Below are positions 53,117-63,200 of a DNA stretch of 64,000 bases, piece after piece. A model generated the notes under the pieces. It saw only the letters and a list, made by a program, of their open reading frames with translations, ran no database searches and was not told the origin of the DNA. The stretch's first letter is position 1. Each line of letters starts with the position of its first letter. The position numbers and the translations under genes were made by a program. The DNA comes from Parabacteroides sp. PFB2-10. GTDB lineage: Bacteria; Bacteroidota; Bacteroidia; Bacteroidales; Tannerellaceae. The stretch lies in assembly GCF_029893085.1 (NCBI RefSeq), contig NZ_JARXWI010000001.1, positions 1 through 64,000 of the forward strand. Reading direction: 5' to 3'.

Positions 53117-54304
53117 TCATATTTTTTTCATTCTCATCGCCATTTCTTTCCCTAAGGCCACGCATTTGGCCTGGTCGTCGGGTGACATGCCTTGTTTTTG
53201 TTCAACCGGTTCGCCTACGACCTCCCATTTCATCTGCTCGGCAAAGGCGGTCAGACGTTTGACGGCGGCGCCGGCCCAGGAGAACGATCCGAAGTAGCCA
53301 AACAGGCGGTTCTTCACTTCGCGCACCTGTATTTTGCTTAATACGGCTTCTACCTCCGGAAAGAGCTGGTTGGAGTAGGTGGGGCTGCCGATCATCACTC
53401 CTTTGTATTTGAATACATCTCTTAGTATATAGGAGGCATGGCTTTTGCTTACATCGTGAATCACAATATTCTTCACGCCGCTTTCCGCCAGGGAATGGGC
53501 TACTGTTTCCGCCATTTGCTCGGTGTGACCATACATACTGCCGAAGATGATCACTACACCCTCCTCACCTTCATAACGGCTTAATTGATCGTAGATCGCA
53601 ATGGCTTTGTCTTTGTGTTCGCGCCATACCGGACCATGCAAGGAGCAGATGGTCTGAACGTCAAGACCGGATAGTTTTTGTAATGCTTTCTGTACCGGAC
53701 TGCCGTATTTCCCCACGATATTGGCATAATAACGTTTCATCTCCTCCCAGTAGTGGTCGGTGTTCATATCCGCGTCGATCACGGCTCCGTCGAGCGTACC
53801 GAAGGTGCCGAAGGCATCTGCCGAGAATAATACCTTATCGGTCTGATCGTATGTCATCATCACCTCCGGCCAATGCACCATCGGAGCCATATAGAACGAC
53901 AAAGTATGCCGTCCCAACGCTAAGGTATCGCCCTCTTTTACTTCGTGTAATCCGTCCGTGATGCCGTGATACCCCGCCAGCATACCGAAGGTTTTACTGT
54001 TGCCCACGATCTGTACATCCGGGTATTGGCGGCGCAATAGGCGGATACTCCCCGCATGGTCGGGTTCCATGTGGTTCAATACCAGGTAGTCGAGTGGGCG
54101 TCCGTTAAGCGCTTCCTCTATTTTGTGGAAGAAAAGATCGGCATAACACACATCGACCGTATCCATCAACACCGTTTTCTCGTCGACAATCAGATACGAA
54201 TTATAGGAAACCCCATACGGCAAAGGCCATAAGTTTTCAAATCTGTGTTTTTGCCGGTCGTTTACACCGAGGTAGAAGATGTCTTCCGTTATTTTCTTTA
54301 GCAT
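53117..54304 (-). CDS. A-type flavoprotein (FprA, flavodiiron)
   Basis: A 395-residue flavodiiron protein that reduces oxygen or nitric oxide to harmless products, useful in an anaerobe. The N-terminal beta-lactamase-like diiron domain has LVLNHMEPDHAGSI (about 75-88; His-x-Glu-x-Asp-His), LYMAPMVHWPEV-type His (about 146) and SADAFGTFG (about 163). The C-terminal flavodoxin domain binds FMN (IFGSMYGHTEQMAE, about 255-268; GSPTYSNQ). Electron donors are not encoded here. Confidence 0.92.
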   Translation of the reverse strand: MLKKITEDIFYLGVNDRQKHRFENLWPLPYGVSYNSYLIVDEKTVLMDTVDVCYADLFFHKIEEALNGRPLDYLVLNHMEPDHAGSIRLLRRQYPDVQIVGNSKTFGMLAGYHGITDGLHEVKEGDTLALGRHTLSFYMAPMVHWPEVMMTYDQTDKVLFSADAFGTFGTLDGAVIDADMNTDHYWEEMKRYYANIVGKYGSPVQKALQKLSGLDVQTICSLHGPVWREHKDKAIAIYDQLSRYEGEEGVVIIFGSMYGHTEQMAETVAHSLAESGVKNIVIHDVSKSHASYILRDVFKYKGVMIGSPTYSNQLFPEVEAVLSKIQVREVKNRLFGYFGSFSWAGAAVKRLTAFAEQMKWEVVGEPVEQKQGMSPDDQAKCVALGKEMAMRMKKI

Positions 54305-54321
54305 AACAAATTTTTAGTTTT

Positions 54322-55200
54322 TTAAGTTTTAACGTTATCCTTTTTCTTGTTTTCTGCTCGCCATACGAAATAGATCCCCGCCAGTACAAAGGGGATGCTC
54401 AGCAATTGTCCCATATTGAAAAACATACCCTCTTCGAAAGCCTCCTGATTGTTCTTGAGAAATTCGATCAGGATACGCGCTCCAAAGATACAAATAAGAA
54501 AGATCCCGAAGATAAAACCCTCCTTCTTCCAGGCCTCTTTCCGGAAGTATAACCACATACAGAGCGCAAAGGTTGCCAGGTAGCAAAGCGCTTCATACAG
54601 TTGTGTCGGATGGCTTGGCAGGGTGAATATCGGCTCCGCGCCCTGTTGCCAGTAAGGAATATTCCGAATAAAGCGAAAGCCCCAGGGCAGATCGGTCGGA
54701 TGGCCGTAGATCTCATGGTTCATCAGGTTGCCTAAACGAATCAAAGCGGCAACCAGTCCGGTCGGAACGACTAATTTATCGAAGGCCCAGAGCATACTTC
54801 TATGACTCACCTTGCGCGAATAGAAATAGATGGCAAGAATAATACCCAATGTCCCTCCATGGCTGGCTAATCCCTTAAAGCCAACCAGCTTCCAGACCCC
54901 GTCTGTTATTTCGAAAGGCAATATGATTTCTAACGGATGAGCCAGGAAATAAGCCGGCTCGTAAAAAAGGCAATGGCCTAAGCGCGCACCAACTAAGGTG
55001 GCAATCATCGTATAAATCAACAGGGAGTCAATCCAGGGACGTGGAAGATCTTCCTTTTTCCACATACGGTCGACAATCATATAACCTGCTGCAAAGCCGA
55101 TCAGGAAGGCCAGTGTATACCAGCGTAAACTGTACGATCCGATAGTGAGTGCGACGGGATCTGCTGTCCAGGTTATAGCGTTGATCAGTAGAGGTTTCAT
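54322..55200 (-). CDS. lgt: Prolipoprotein diacylglyceryl transferase (tandem copy 2)
   Basis: A 292-residue inner-membrane Lgt that adds diacylglyceryl to the lipobox Cys of prolipoproteins. The signature IRLGNLMNHEIYGHPTDLPWG (about 160-180) is complete, as are LASHGG and LIEFLKNNQEAFEE. It is alike its neighbour along the full length but carries an insert (about 113-123: FEITDGVWKLVGFK) in the loop just before LASHGG. It follows the other lgt by eight bases and was likely formed by tandem duplication. Both should be active by the visible residues. Confidence 0.9.
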   Translation of the reverse strand: MKPLLINAITWTADPVALTIGSYSLRWYTLAFLIGFAAGYMIVDRMWKKEDLPRPWIDSLLIYTMIATLVGARLGHCLFYEPAYFLAHPLEIILPFEITDGVWKLVGFKGLASHGGTLGIILAIYFYSRKVSHRSMLWAFDKLVVPTGLVAALIRLGNLMNHEIYGHPTDLPWGFRFIRNIPYWQQGAEPIFTLPSHPTQLYEALCYLATFALCMWLYFRKEAWKKEGFIFGIFLICIFGARILIEFLKNNQEAFEEGMFFNMGQLLSIPFVLAGIYFVWRAENKKKDNVKT

Positions 55201-55208
55201 AAAGAATG

Positions 55209-56099
55209 TTACTTTTTAGTTTTCACTTCTGTCTCTTTCCCTTTTTTTAAGGCGCGCCACACAAAGAAGATACCCATCAGGACAAACGGAATACTCAACC
55301 ATTGTCCCATGTTTAGTGTCATATTTTCTTCGAAGGCCTCCTGGTTGTTTTTCAGGAATTCGATAAAGAAGCGGGAAACAAATATGCAGATCATAAATAA
55401 GCCGAAGATCAACCCTTCCTTGTGCCAGGCCTTTTTCCGGAAATAGAGCCACATACAAAGGGCGAACGTCAACAGGTAACAGAGCGCCTCGTATAGTTGC
55501 GTCGGATGGCTGGGCGCGGTGAAGATCGGCTCTGCCCCCTGCATCCAGGCCGGCAGGTTGTCGATAAACCGGAATCCCCAGGGCAGATCGGTCGGATGGC
55601 CGTAGATCTCATGGTTCATCAGGTTACCTAAACGGATCATAGCAGCGACCAGGCCGGTCGGAACGACTAATTTATCGAAGGCCCAGAGCATGCTTTTGTG
55701 CGACACCCTCCGGGAATAGAAATAGATTGCGATGATAATACCCAACACCCCGCCATGGCTGGCCAGTCCGCCCTCCCATACCTTTAGGATCTCGATCGGG
55801 TTGGCTAAGTAATAGCCCGGCGCATAAAACAAACAATGACCCAGGCGTGAGCCGACAATCGTCCCCACCACCGTATAGATAAGCAAGGAATCGATCCAGG
55901 GTTGAGGTAGTTTCTCATTTTTCCACATCCGGGCCACAATCATATACCCTACGGCAAAACCGATGGCGAAAGCCAACCCATACCAGCGAATACCACGCGA
56001 GCCAATCGAGAATATTTCAGGACTGGCCGTCCAAGTGATAAAGGACGTTGTCCAATTGATAATGGATAAAGGAGAATTGATAAGGAAAGACTCTATCAT
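55209..56099 (-). CDS. lgt: Prolipoprotein diacylglyceryl transferase (tandem copy 1)
   Basis: A 296-residue Lgt with the same plan: IRLGNLMNHEIYGHPTDLPWG (about 159-179), LASHGGVLG (about 115) and FIEFLKNNQEAFEE. Here the loop before LASHGG is the shorter standard LKVWEGG, so I take this as the more typical copy. The two copies share long near-identical stretches of DNA, e.g. the part coding NHEIYGHPTDLPWGFRFI. A duplicate lgt may broaden lipid or substrate range in a lineage with very many lipoproteins; that is inference. The AT-rich gap upstream (56100-56252) has no clear feature. Confidence 0.92.
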   Translation of the reverse strand: MIESFLINSPLSIINWTTSFITWTASPEIFSIGSRGIRWYGLAFAIGFAVGYMIVARMWKNEKLPQPWIDSLLIYTVVGTIVGSRLGHCLFYAPGYYLANPIEILKVWEGGLASHGGVLGIIIAIYFYSRRVSHKSMLWAFDKLVVPTGLVAAMIRLGNLMNHEIYGHPTDLPWGFRFIDNLPAWMQGAEPIFTAPSHPTQLYEALCYLLTFALCMWLYFRKKAWHKEGLIFGLFMICIFVSRFFIEFLKNNQEAFEENMTLNMGQWLSIPFVLMGIFFVWRALKKGKETEVKTKK

Positions 56100-56252
56100 A
56101 CTCTGTTTATTTTATGGTAAATTATACTATATCGTTTTACTTATTAACCTTGTTGAACTCCCTTACGGGGTTATGACTCATCATCGCTTTATGCTCTGCT
56201 ATGTAACGCTGCTTATCCATCATCAATTGTCAATTATCAATTTAAAAAATGG

Positions 56253-57149
56253 CTATACCAATTTTTTTATCAGCTCTTCTCTGTCACCGTAAAGCATATC
56301 GATCACAGGCAGTTCGATCATCGTATAGGCACCCGGCTGTTGGCGCATGCTGGCGCGCGCTACGGCGATCAGTATCTGAGCGGTCAATGCCGGATTGTTG
56401 ATCTTCATATCGAATTCGATCAACTGATTTTGTGTCTTGCCCGAAACGCCTTTGCGTGTCAGGTTTACGCCATGTCCCATATCCAACAGATTGTCGACGC
56501 AAGGCACCTCGATCACATGGGTCTCATCATGTACGAAATAATCATCCGCTTTGATGGCTGCCGCTACGGCGTCGAAGGCATATCCTTCTTTTACTTCGAT
56601 ATACACCATGCGACGGTGGATGCCTGTTCCGGTCGGGATGGTCATACTCAGCGCCGCCTTTACGCCTTCGATGGCTTTGGTGGCTACCGTATGCCCCATG
56701 CTCATGCCCGGGCCGAAGTTGGTATAGGTCACTCCTTTGGGCACCATGGCTTCCAACAGGGCGCGCACCACTGAGTCGCTTCCCGGATCCCATCCGGCGG
56801 AGACGACGGCTACGGTGTTGTTTGCTTTCGCTACAGCGTCTAATGAACGGCGCAGGTCAACAATGCCACCATGTATATCATAACTGTCTACAGTATTAAT
56901 GCCTTTGGCAAGTATCTCTTTCGCAAATGCTTCGACGCTGCGGGTCGGGGTCGCCAATACGGCCACGTCAACCTCTTTCAGATTATCAATATTGTCGGTT
57001 ACGGTATATTTCTCTAACTCGGCCGGAATATCTGCCGGATTACGACGGATCACACCTGCTACTTCAAAATCGGGAGCCGCTTCAATCGCCTCCAATACAT
57101 ACTTTCCGATGTTGCCATACCCTACGATGGCTGCTCTTACTTTCTTCAT
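56253..57149 (-). CDS. ddh: meso-diaminopimelate D-dehydrogenase
   Basis: A 298-residue NADPH-dependent enzyme that forms meso-diaminopimelate in one step from tetrahydrodipicolinate, for lysine and peptidoglycan. The Rossmann start is RAAIVGYGNIGKYVLEAIE (4-22), VAVLATPTRS is near 68, and SAGWDPGSDSVVRALLE (about 118-134) plus NFGPGMSMGHTVATKAIEGV (about 143-162) are the family motifs. I start at MKKVRAAIVGYG; upstream in-frame codons run across the promoter (TACCTTTG, 57179-57186). Confidence 0.93.
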   Translation of the reverse strand: MKKVRAAIVGYGNIGKYVLEAIEAAPDFEVAGVIRRNPADIPAELEKYTVTDNIDNLKEVDVAVLATPTRSVEAFAKEILAKGINTVDSYDIHGGIVDLRRSLDAVAKANNTVAVVSAGWDPGSDSVVRALLEAMVPKGVTYTNFGPGMSMGHTVATKAIEGVKAALSMTIPTGTGIHRRMVYIEVKEGYAFDAVAAAIKADDYFVHDETHVIEVPCVDNLLDMGHGVNLTRKGVSGKTQNQLIEFDMKINNPALTAQILIAVARASMRQQPGAYTMIELPVIDMLYGDREELIKKLV

Positions 57150-57178
57150 CTTAATGATTTTAGTTTGTCTATCAATCG

Positions 57179-57186
57179 CAAAGGTA
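57179..57186 (-). promoter_or_regulatory. -7 element for ddh
   Basis: Minus-strand TACCTTTG, an exact TAnnTTTG match, 29 bases before the ATG. Confidence 0.7.
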
Positions 57187-57220
57187 CAAAAAAAATGGCT
57201 CTCCCTTTTTCTTTCTTTTT

Positions 57221-57359
57221 CGTTTTGACATTTTGATAGCAAAAACGCCATTTTGCTTTACAATATGATACGTTAAAAAATGTTTCTCCCGGGAGTTTTT
57301 TTAAATACTCCTACTATTTCGAAAAAAAACTCCTGCGTTTTTGACAAAATGTCAAATCG
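57221..57359 (+). repeat. Palindromic intergenic element, copy E (short type)
   Basis: A 139-bp copy with ends CGTTTTGACATTTTG (57221-57235) and CAAAATGTCAAATCG (57345-57359), inverted with one mismatch. Inside it follows copy A: GCAAAAACGCCATTTTGC, TACAATATGATACGTTAAAA, CTCCCGGGAG (57286-57295), ACTCCT twice, GTTTTTGAC. It lies between the divergent ddh and CPBP genes. The end bases differ from copy A, yet still pair within the copy. Confidence 0.88.
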
Positions 57360-57366
57360 CTTCCCC

Positions 57367-57374
57367 TATCTTTG
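57367..57374 (+). promoter_or_regulatory. -7 element for the CPBP protease gene
   Basis: TATCTTTG 35 bases before the ATG. A TTTG at 57340-57343, in the end of the palindromic element, is 23 bases upstream, slightly far for a -33. Confidence 0.7.
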
Positions 57375-57408
57375 GGGCATTAGGAATGTAAAATAGCTAA
57401 CTGTATCT

Positions 57409-58299
57409 ATGCCGGTAAAACTACTCAAAGAGGATTCGCTGGGTCAGGCGCATCCGTTTACGCAATTGCTTGTTTTTCTATTTATCACGGTGGTATGTGC
57501 ATTTGTTTTCTCCCTTTTGGGAACTATTCCGCTCCATATCATAGAAGGATGGGATGCCGACATGACGGATTCGCCCGATATACTTCGTTGGGCGCAACTC
57601 ATCTCTTCCATCGGACTTTTCTTAGTGCCGGCGTTGCTGTATGCCTGGTTGTCGGGCGACGATGTCAGGGATTTTCTTTTCATCCGGAAATGGCCGAAGA
57701 TACAGGTCTTTTTCTGGGCCTTAGTTGGCTTGCTCCTGTTGGCTCCGACCATCGGAGTGGCCGAACATTTCAACCGGCAGATGCATCTCCCGGACATACT
57801 GGCGCCGGTAGAAGAATGGATGCGCGCGCAGGAGGACGAGGCGCAGCAGCTGACATTGTTGTTACTGGAAGAGAAAGGGCTGGTTTCACTTTTGTTTAAT
57901 CTCTTAGTCATTGCCGTGGGCGCCGGCATAACGGAAGAATTCTATTTCCGAGGGGCTCTTCAGCGGATCGTTGCGCGATGGGCAAAGAATCCGCATGCGG
58001 TGGTTTGGATCACAGCCATCGTTTTCAGCGCGTTTCATCTGCAATTCTACGGCTTTCTGCCGCGTCTGATATTAGGAGCCTATTTCGGTTATCTGTTACT
58101 TTGGACAGGAAGCCTCTGGGTACCCGTCTTCGTGCATTTCGCCAACAATGCCATCTCAGTGATCGGCCTATCCAACCAGTCGATCAGCGAAAATCCCTAT
58201 TTCGCCGCTGATTTACCCACTTTAGCCCTCTTTTTCTACATCCCCGCCGCCCTTCTCGGGCTCTTTCTTTTGTGGAAAATAAGTAAAAAACAATTTTAA
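57409..58299 (+). CDS. CPBP family intramembrane metalloprotease
   Basis: A 296-residue integral membrane protease of the CAAX/CPBP group with about eight helices. The metal site is made by GITEEFYFRGALQRI (about 178-192; EExxxR), FSAFHLQFYGFLPRLILGAYFGYLLL (about 207-232; His) and VHFANNAISVIG (about 245-256; His and Asn), all complete. Such proteins cut prenylated or peptide substrates within the membrane and often process peptides. The TPR-AraC regulator gene follows, but it has its own promoter. Confidence 0.92.
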   Translation: MPVKLLKEDSLGQAHPFTQLLVFLFITVVCAFVFSLLGTIPLHIIEGWDADMTDSPDILRWAQLISSIGLFLVPALLYAWLSGDDVRDFLFIRKWPKIQVFFWALVGLLLLAPTIGVAEHFNRQMHLPDILAPVEEWMRAQEDEAQQLTLLLLEEKGLVSLLFNLLVIAVGAGITEEFYFRGALQRIVARWAKNPHAVVWITAIVFSAFHLQFYGFLPRLILGAYFGYLLLWTGSLWVPVFVHFANNAISVIGLSNQSISENPYFAADLPTLALFFYIPAALLGLFLLWKISKKQF

Positions 58300-58304
58300 T
58301 TCCT

Positions 58305-58312
58305 TAACTTTG
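58305..58312 (+). promoter_or_regulatory. -7 element for the TPR-AraC regulator
   Basis: TAACTTTG, an exact match, 62 bases before the ATG at 58367. Confidence 0.6.
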
Positions 58313-58366
58313 TCTAAGGGGAATTCCCGCCATTGTTCGATTATTCACTTGAAAGGCGCTGTTTTT

Positions 58367-60130
58367 ATGCGATACTACTACCTGTTTTTTGCACTGTTCT
58401 TATGGTGTGCCTTCCCGGCGCATGCGCAGCAAGAGATGCAGGAAATCGCGCAGCAAAAAGCGCTTCTCGAACAAGACCCGGAGAATGTAGAGGTATTAAA
58501 AAAGATCTGTTTCCTCTACCTCCACAAGGCCGACTATGACCAGGCTATCTATTATGGGGAGAAGCTGTTTGACATCGGTTATGAACGGCAAGATTATGAT
58601 AATGCCATTCTCTACGCGCATATCTGTTTGGGGCAGGCCAACCTGATGAAGGGCGATCGTAATGCCTTCAACCACCTGGGACAGGCGCAATCCATTGGAA
58701 TATCCGCCAAGAATGATTCGGCGCTTTGCTCCATCTACAACGGGCTGGGATTGTATGCCTCCAATATCGATAAGGATTATTATTCCGCTATACATTATTT
58801 CTTCCAAGGCATAGAGGCAGCCAAGCGATGTGGATACGAGCGGCTTCATTCGCTCCTGTTGGTGAACCTCTCGGGCATCTATTACCTGAAGAGGGATCCC
58901 GCCGGATTGAAATATTCGTTGGAAGCCTACGAACTGGGACATGCGAAGAACGATGTCTATACCATCTATTGCAGCAGCATCGATGCCGCCTATTTGTATT
59001 TCCTGATGGAAAACTATGAAAAGGCGCTGCAATACATCAAAGAGGCGGAGTTTATCATGCTGCGCAACGAGTTCTACAACCAGGCAAAGGTCTACGCGCT
59101 CTACGGGCAGATACTTACCGCGCAAGGTGATCCTGCTCAGGCGCTTGAATACTTTGAAATGGGTCTGGTCGAAAAAGAGAAAAACCAGATCTCTTCGGTG
59201 GTGATCAATCTCAATGGCTATGCACAGGCGTTGAGGTTATTGAACAGAACCTCCGAAGCGATCGATCTGCTTAAGGAAGCGATCGATTTGTCGCGTACCA
59301 ACCATATGCCCATCTACCGCGACGAGTTATTAAAAGAGTTGTCAGCCTGTTATGAATCCATGGGTATGTATGCCGAAGCATTGGACTACCAGCGCCAGTA
59401 TCATGTGGAGAGTGATAGCCTGTTCAGTGCCGACAAGGAGCGAATCATCAGCGATCTGCGTGTCAAATATGATATGGAGCGTCATGAAAACCTCGTCCAA
59501 CAGCAGAAAATGGAATTGCTTCAGCAGGCTAAGCAGGAGCAGTTATTGATCTTTATCCTGATTGTTATTCTGACGGTGGCGCTCTTTTTCTATTACCTCT
59601 ACCTGCGTAAGAATCGTTTCTATCGCGCCATCGTGGAGCAAAACAAAGAGGCTATCCGGCGGGAGCGCAACCTGGAATCGCAGATACAGGAATTGGAGCA
59701 ACAGGCCATCGCCGGAGAGAGTGAAAAGAACGGTGAAATGGAGAAATATGCACAATCGTCGCTGACCGAAGAGAAAAAGAACTCCCTCTTTCTGCGCTTA
59801 GAGAAACTGATGCAATCCGAGCAGATCTACCGCGACAACTTACTCACCAAAGAAAAGGTGGCCGAGCGATTAGACACCAACCGCACCTATCTGTCGCAGG
59901 CTATTAACGAACAAACCAACCAGACCTTTACACAATATATAAACAGGTACCGTATTAATGAGGCGGTGCGCCTGTTGAGTGATCCGGCCAACGACACGCC
60001 ACTCAAAGCCATCTCGGCCGATCTGGGATTCAACTCCATGACCACCTTCTACAAACTCTTCCAGAACACCGTGGGCATGACCCCGGCGCAATACAAGAAC
60101 AAGATTCAGGAGATCAGTCGCTGCGACTGA
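58367..60130 (+). CDS. TPR sensor with cytoplasmic AraC-type DNA-binding domain
   Basis: A 587-residue one-protein signalling regulator. A signal peptide (1-21, FPAHAQ) leads TPR repeats of about 35 residues across the periplasmic part (about 30-380). One membrane helix (about 392-412, LLIFILIVILTVALFFYYLYL), a coiled coil (about 420-465) and an AraC DNA-binding domain (about 490-580; KVAERLDTNRTYLSQAINEQTNQTFTQYINRYRINEAVRLL and ISADLGFNSMTTFYKLFQNTVGMTPAQYK) follow. Both helix-turn-helix units are intact. It directly precedes the SusC/SusD pair and likely controls it upon sensing a glycan or peptide outside; that is inference from position. Confidence 0.88.
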   Translation: MRYYYLFFALFLWCAFPAHAQQEMQEIAQQKALLEQDPENVEVLKKICFLYLHKADYDQAIYYGEKLFDIGYERQDYDNAILYAHICLGQANLMKGDRNAFNHLGQAQSIGISAKNDSALCSIYNGLGLYASNIDKDYYSAIHYFFQGIEAAKRCGYERLHSLLLVNLSGIYYLKRDPAGLKYSLEAYELGHAKNDVYTIYCSSIDAAYLYFLMENYEKALQYIKEAEFIMLRNEFYNQAKVYALYGQILTAQGDPAQALEYFEMGLVEKEKNQISSVVINLNGYAQALRLLNRTSEAIDLLKEAIDLSRTNHMPIYRDELLKELSACYESMGMYAEALDYQRQYHVESDSLFSADKERIISDLRVKYDMERHENLVQQQKMELLQQAKQEQLLIFILIVILTVALFFYYLYLRKNRFYRAIVEQNKEAIRRERNLESQIQELEQQAIAGESEKNGEMEKYAQSSLTEEKKNSLFLRLEKLMQSEQIYRDNLLTKEKVAERLDTNRTYLSQAINEQTNQTFTQYINRYRINEAVRLLSDPANDTPLKAISADLGFNSMTTFYKLFQNTVGMTPAQYKNKIQEISRCD

Positions 60131-60246
60131 TAACTACTATTTTTTTCATATAAGGCAATTGCCGTTTTTGGAAGCCCTTCCCATGCGGCTTTTCGTTATT
60201 TATTCCTTTTATTTGGACTCGTTAAATCAATACAAATTTTGAAAAT

Positions 60247-63200
60247 ATGATTAGAAATGCTATTTACTATTCAGGCCACAAGGTACGATGCCGTTGGTTT
60301 TTGATTGTCTTAGCACTGTTCACCCTGGGTAACCTCGTAACCTATGCGCAGAACACAAGAACAATCAGTGGTATTGTGACCGACGAAAGCGGCGAACCGC
60401 TGCCTGGTGCGCATGTGATGCAGAAAAAAGTCAACGCGTCGGAGAGTTTGTTTGCCGTATCGACAGATGCGAACGGGCATTTTCATTTAGTGTTGCCCAC
60501 TACAGCCAAAGAGATCGAAGTCTCTTTCTTAGGGTTTACTACCCAGGTGGTGACATTGACAGCCAAGAACGAGTATCAAATCCGCCTGTCGGACGCTTCC
60601 GAAGTGTTGGATGAGGTGGTCGTAACGGGTGCTTTTACGCGTAAAGCAAACACCTATACGGGGGCTGTTTCTACGGTCAAAAGCGAAGAACTATTGAAGA
60701 TCGGGAACCAGAACCTGCTTTCCAGCCTGGCGAACCTGGATCCTTCTTTCGTGCAGATCGACAACCTGAGTGCCGGGTCTAACCCCAATGCCATGCCTGA
60801 CTTCCAGATGCGTGGGCAAACAGGACTGAATGACCTCAAAGGGGAGTATGTTTCCAACCCGAACCAACCGCTATTCATTTTGGATGGCTTTGAAACCAAC
60901 CTGACAAAGATCATGGACCTCGACATGAATATGGTCGAAAGCATCACCTTGCTCAAGGATGCGACCGCGAAAGCTATCTACGGTTCGAAGGCAGCCAACG
61001 GGGTAATCGTGGTGGAAACCAAACGTCCGGAAGCGGGACGCATGAAGGTGACCTACAACGGAAGCCTGAACCTGGAACTGCCCGACCTGAGCAGTTACGA
61101 CCTCTGTAATGCGGCGGAGAAACTGGAGTTGGAACGCATGGCGGGATTGTATTACAGTGACAACGCGGTGACGCAGATCGCCTATCAGAAAGAATATGAA
61201 ACCAAACTGCGGGAGGTATTGGCCGGTGTCAATACCGACTGGAAAGCACAACCGGTGCGTACCGGCGTAGGCCAGAAGCATGCACTCTACCTCGAAGGGG
61301 GCGACCAGTATATGCTCTATGGTGTTGACCTTTCCTATAACAACATACAGGGGGTAATGAAAGGATCAGACCGTTCGACCTTCGCGGGAGGCGTGACCCT
61401 TTCCTACCGGGTGAAGAACTTCCAGTTCCGCAATAAATTATCGATCACCTACAACGAAGCCAACGACTCGCCCTGGGGCAGCTTCTATACCTATACGACG
61501 ATGAATCCCTACAGCCGTCTGTACGACGAAAAAGGACAGTTGATGCAGAGCTACAGCTATGTGCCCGGCGGAACAAAGACGGCCAATCCGATGTGGAATT
61601 CCACGATCAATACCGCCAACCTCTCGAAATACACCGATATCACCAATAATTTCTACGCAGAATGGAACGTCTTGACCAATCTGAAGCTGACGGGACGCCT
61701 GGGACTGACGAAGAAAACCACTTCGCAGGACAACTTCAGACCGGCCTCGCATACCGACTTCATCAACTACAGCGCGGAAGATATGTACAAAAAAGGGCGC
61801 TATTATAAAGAGAATGGCGACCACTTCAATATGAATGGCGACCTGGGCGTAAGCTATTCCATACAGATGGACAAACATCTTTTGTTCTTCAACGGACAGG
61901 TGAACTTCTCCAATTACACCTACAACGCCTCGGCCATGCAGGCGGAAGGTTTCCCAAATGAGAACATGGACCATATCATCTTCGGCGTGCAATACGATAC
62001 GAAGACGACCAAACCGACCGGATACGAAGGTATTTCGCGTAGCGTGGGTGGTATTGCTTCGGTGAACTACTCCTACGACGACCGCTATCTCTTCGACGGA
62101 AACTACCGCCTGACGGGTTCTTCCGAGTTTGGTGCCAACAACCGTTGGGGTTCTTTCTGGTCGTTAGGTGCCGGGTGGAACATCCACAAAGAAAAATTCC
62201 TGGAGGACAGCGAATGGCTTAGCCAGTTGAAACTGCGCCTCTCCACCGGATATACCGGTTCGCAGGGCTTCAGTACCTACGAGGCATTGGCTACGGTGAA
62301 ATACTATGGCAACTACTCCTACAACGGAATGATCGGTTCCTACCTGGTAGGCTTGGCAAATCCTGATCTGCAATGGCAGAAGAAATACGATAACAGTGTG
62401 GGTGTCGACTTCGGCTTCCTGAAAGGACGACTCACCGGACGCTTCGACTACTACACGGCAACGACCAAAAGTATGTTGACAGACATCACCGTTCCCCAAT
62501 CGACCGGATTCAGTACCTATCGCGAGAACATGGGCGAAACGGAAAACAAAGGTTTTGAAGGCTACCTGAATGCCCGCCTTTGGGAAGATAAAAAGACACG
62601 CAGCTATGTTAATGTGTTCTCTTCCATCTCACGCAACCGGAACAAAATCACCAAGATATCGAACAGCTTGCGTAAATTCAACGAAGACCAGGACGCCAAT
62701 AAAGGCAAAGAAGAAAACGATGACAACAAGAGCAATATCACCGCTCCCTCCGTGCGTTATGAAGAGGGTGAGTCGTTGAGTGCTATCTGGGCCGTACGTT
62801 CACTGGGAATCGACCCGCAGAACGGGAAAGAGATCTACCTGAAAAAGGACGGAACCGTCACCTACGAATGGGACGCGGACGACCAGGTAGTTTGCGGCGA
62901 CGCGCAACCGGAGTTCAATGGCAACTTCGGATTCAATGCCGAAATAAACGGATTCGGTTTCGGAGCCACCTTCAATTACCGCTTAGGCGGACAGATTTAT
63001 AACTCTACCTTGGTGAACAAAGTAGAGAATGCCAGTCCTTACTACAATGTCGACCGCCGGGTATTCACCGACCGCTGGCAGAAAGAGGGCGACGTGGCGC
63101 TTTATAAAGCGATCACCGATAAATCGTACACCCGTCCGACCTCCCGCTTTGTGGAAGACTATAACACATTGAACCTCTCCTCTGTCAATGTCTATTATGA

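Noticed and set aside
8874-57359. CRISPR array as an explanation for the repeated elements
   Set aside because: The copies are 9-15 kb apart, in both orientations, with no regular spacers and no cas genes.
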